Shown here: piece after piece, positions 62,956 to 64,000 of the stretch
Numbering within the stretch: position 1 is the stretch's first letter
Layout: each line of letters starts with the position of its first letter
Assembly: GCA_018806915.1 (NCBI GenBank)
Contig: JAGKQI010000087.1
Location: forward strand, 1,550,001-1,614,000
DNA from: Phytophthora colocasiae
Taxonomy: Eukaryota > Oomycota > Peronosporomycetes > Peronosporales > Peronosporaceae
DNA length: 64,000 bases
Reading direction: 5' to 3'
The notes under the pieces: generated by a model
The model's input: only the letters and a program-made list of their open reading frames with translations
What the model was told of the DNA's origin: nothing
Database searches by the model: none
Program-made: the position numbers and the translations under genes

Positions 62956-63999
62956 TTGGTTATGAGCCCAAGCTACGCCGACAACATCGACAAGCTCGTG
63001 GAAGACAACTACTTCCACTGGGAGTTCAACATGCGGATGAAGCTTGCTCAGAAGGGACTGCTACCGCAGATCATCAAGCCCGAGTTCGATCAAGTGAGTG
63101 ATCGCTCCACGGCGGAATGGAAGACCAACGATCTGAAGGCACTTGGTGTTATCGCTGGAGACGTGAGTCTCACGTACCAAGTCTACGTCCGTGGAGCACT
63201 GACTGCCGCTGTGGCGTGGACGATGCTCGAGGAGCACTTCAACAAGAAGACGCTCAAGAACCGGCTTCTCGTCACCAAGAAGTTGAACAACTTCAAGATG
63301 GAGCCAGGACCAAGATTCGCTTCCCACGTCGATCAGTTCAAGGAGATCGTCACTCCAGATGGAGACGATCGGTGAGACTCTGGATGAGACTCGACAGCTC
63401 GTGTTGCTCCTTGGCAGTCTGACGGACGAGTACAAGATGATATGTACTGTCCTCGAGAATACGCCAAACGTGTCGCTGGCCTACGCGATTCAAGCTCTCT
63501 CTGGTGTTCAAGCTTCGGATGAATCGTCATCGGCTCAAGAGAAGGCTTTCGCTACGAAGAAGAAGGACTTCGGGGCAAGCGTCGCTTCAACGGCAAGTGC
63601 TTCTACTGCAAGAGGCAAGGGCACCGAGTTCGAGTGCCGCAAGAAGAAAGCCGACCAAGAACGGGGGCAAGCTGCGCAAGAGGAAGCGTCCGACGACTTC
63701 TCGTTCATGGCTACGAGTGCGATGACCAAGAGTGAATGGCTCGTCGACTCTGGTGCAAGTTCGCACATGACCAGCGTCCGGGACAAGTTTGTGTCCATGA
63801 AGGAGCTGAATACGCCAGTCCGCATCACGATCGCGGATGGCTCGAAAATCGACGCAGTTGCAAAGGGCACCGTCGGGTTGAAGCTGATGGACGGGAAGTC
63901 TGTCAAGCTGTCGGATGTCCTGTACATCCCAGAAGTTGAAGGAAGCCTCATCTCGGTGTCGAAGCTGGCCGAGAAAGGAGTCGTCGCCCAGTTCAGCAA
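62956..63999 (+). CDS. Copia Gag and protease (partial, two 1-nt shifts)
   Basis: The frame from about 62956 reads MSPSYADNIDKLVEDNYFHW, then WTMLEEHFNKKTLKNRLLVT, the UBN2-type copia Gag, to 63375. One frame over it continues ETLDETRQLVLLLGSLTDEY and a nucleocapsid CFYCKRQGH, whose last Cys (FECRKKK) needs another shift near 63615. Then the protease active site WLVDSGASSHMTSV (about 63735) and the GAG-pre-integrase region LSDVLYIPEVEGSLISVSKL follow. The frame is still open at the window edge. Confidence 0.8.
62957..62970 (+). promoter_or_regulatory. Half-tRNA primer-binding site of the copia element
   Basis: TGGTTATGAGCCCA contains the complement of the initiator-Met tRNA anticodon arm (GGGCTCATAACC). 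Copia-type elements are known to prime from an internally cleaved initiator tRNA, so this fits better than a CCA-end site. It lies two bases after the LTR end. Confidence 0.7.
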
Positions 64000-64000
64000 G

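Larger units (their letters stand above)
62540..63999 (+). mobile_element. Ty1/copia retrotransposon, 5' part, runs off the window
   Basis: The putative 5' LTR is 62540-62954 (TGTTGAGATTG...CTCTCA). The primer-binding site follows at 62957-62970, then gag and the start of the polyprotein with DSGASSHM protease. The LTR start is inferred from the TGTTG consensus only, because the 3' LTR lies outside the window. Confidence 0.75.

Noticed and set aside
1..63999. RXLR or Crinkler-type effector genes
   Set aside because: I looked for signal peptide plus RxLR/dEER or LxLFLAK patterns and saw no convincing candidate.

Overview
The window looks like nuclear DNA of an oomycete, most probably Phytophthora or a close relative. 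The reasons are short introns (about 54-67 nt) with GTRNGT donors, close gene spacing, and families typical of oomycetes: M96-type coiled-coil/START-like regulators, WLGC-type membrane leucine-rich-repeat proteins, duplicated aquaglyceroporins, and a mix of MULE, hAT, Ty3/gypsy and Ty1/copia elements. No known effector gene, rRNA or CRISPR array was recognised. I did not scan systematically for tRNAs and saw none.

Layout. 1-5.6 kb is transposon-rich: a 379-bp TA-flanked MITE, a frameshifted Mutator-like (MULE) transposase, and about 2.6 kb without a convincing gene. 5.6-25 kb is a gene cluster in which three M96-type genes alternate with four WLGC genes (two intact, two broken). A CCT-domain gene and a complete-looking 2.75-kb MULE, with perfect 26-bp terminal repeats and a 9-bp target duplication, sit inside it. 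25-30.3 kb is housekeeping: a MORN-repeat protein, a four-exon gene resembling the end-joining factor PAXX, and an exportin-6-like gene with a frameshift and an in-frame stop.

30.6-44.3 kb is one 13.7-kb Ty3/gypsy chromovirus-type element on the minus strand, bounded by 428/432-bp LTRs and a 4-bp duplication. Besides frameshifted gag-pol it has a long acidic spacer between gag and protease. It also carries, between pol and the 3' LTR, two divergently transcribed extra genes: a multi-pass membrane protein on the sense strand and a roughly 545-residue basic/acidic protein on the antisense strand. The element has split an older reading frame. 44.6-49.5 kb holds a RING plus CXC zinc protein ending in a CaaX box and a hAT transposase.

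50.5-52.6 kb holds two tail-to-tail aquaglyceroporins. 53-61.7 kb holds a giant glycine-rich secreted/membrane protein, the splicing protein DIM1, an NME7-like protein with an N-terminal DM10 domain, and a START-family gene. From 62.1 kb a head-to-head paralogue of that last gene begins and is followed within about 200 bp by a Ty1/copia element running off the window.

A recurring theme is single-base shifts inside otherwise healthy genes. The two LTRs of the gypsy element differ mainly by 1-nt indels rather than substitutions. Some apparent frameshifts in the window may therefore be assembly errors rather than true pseudogenes.
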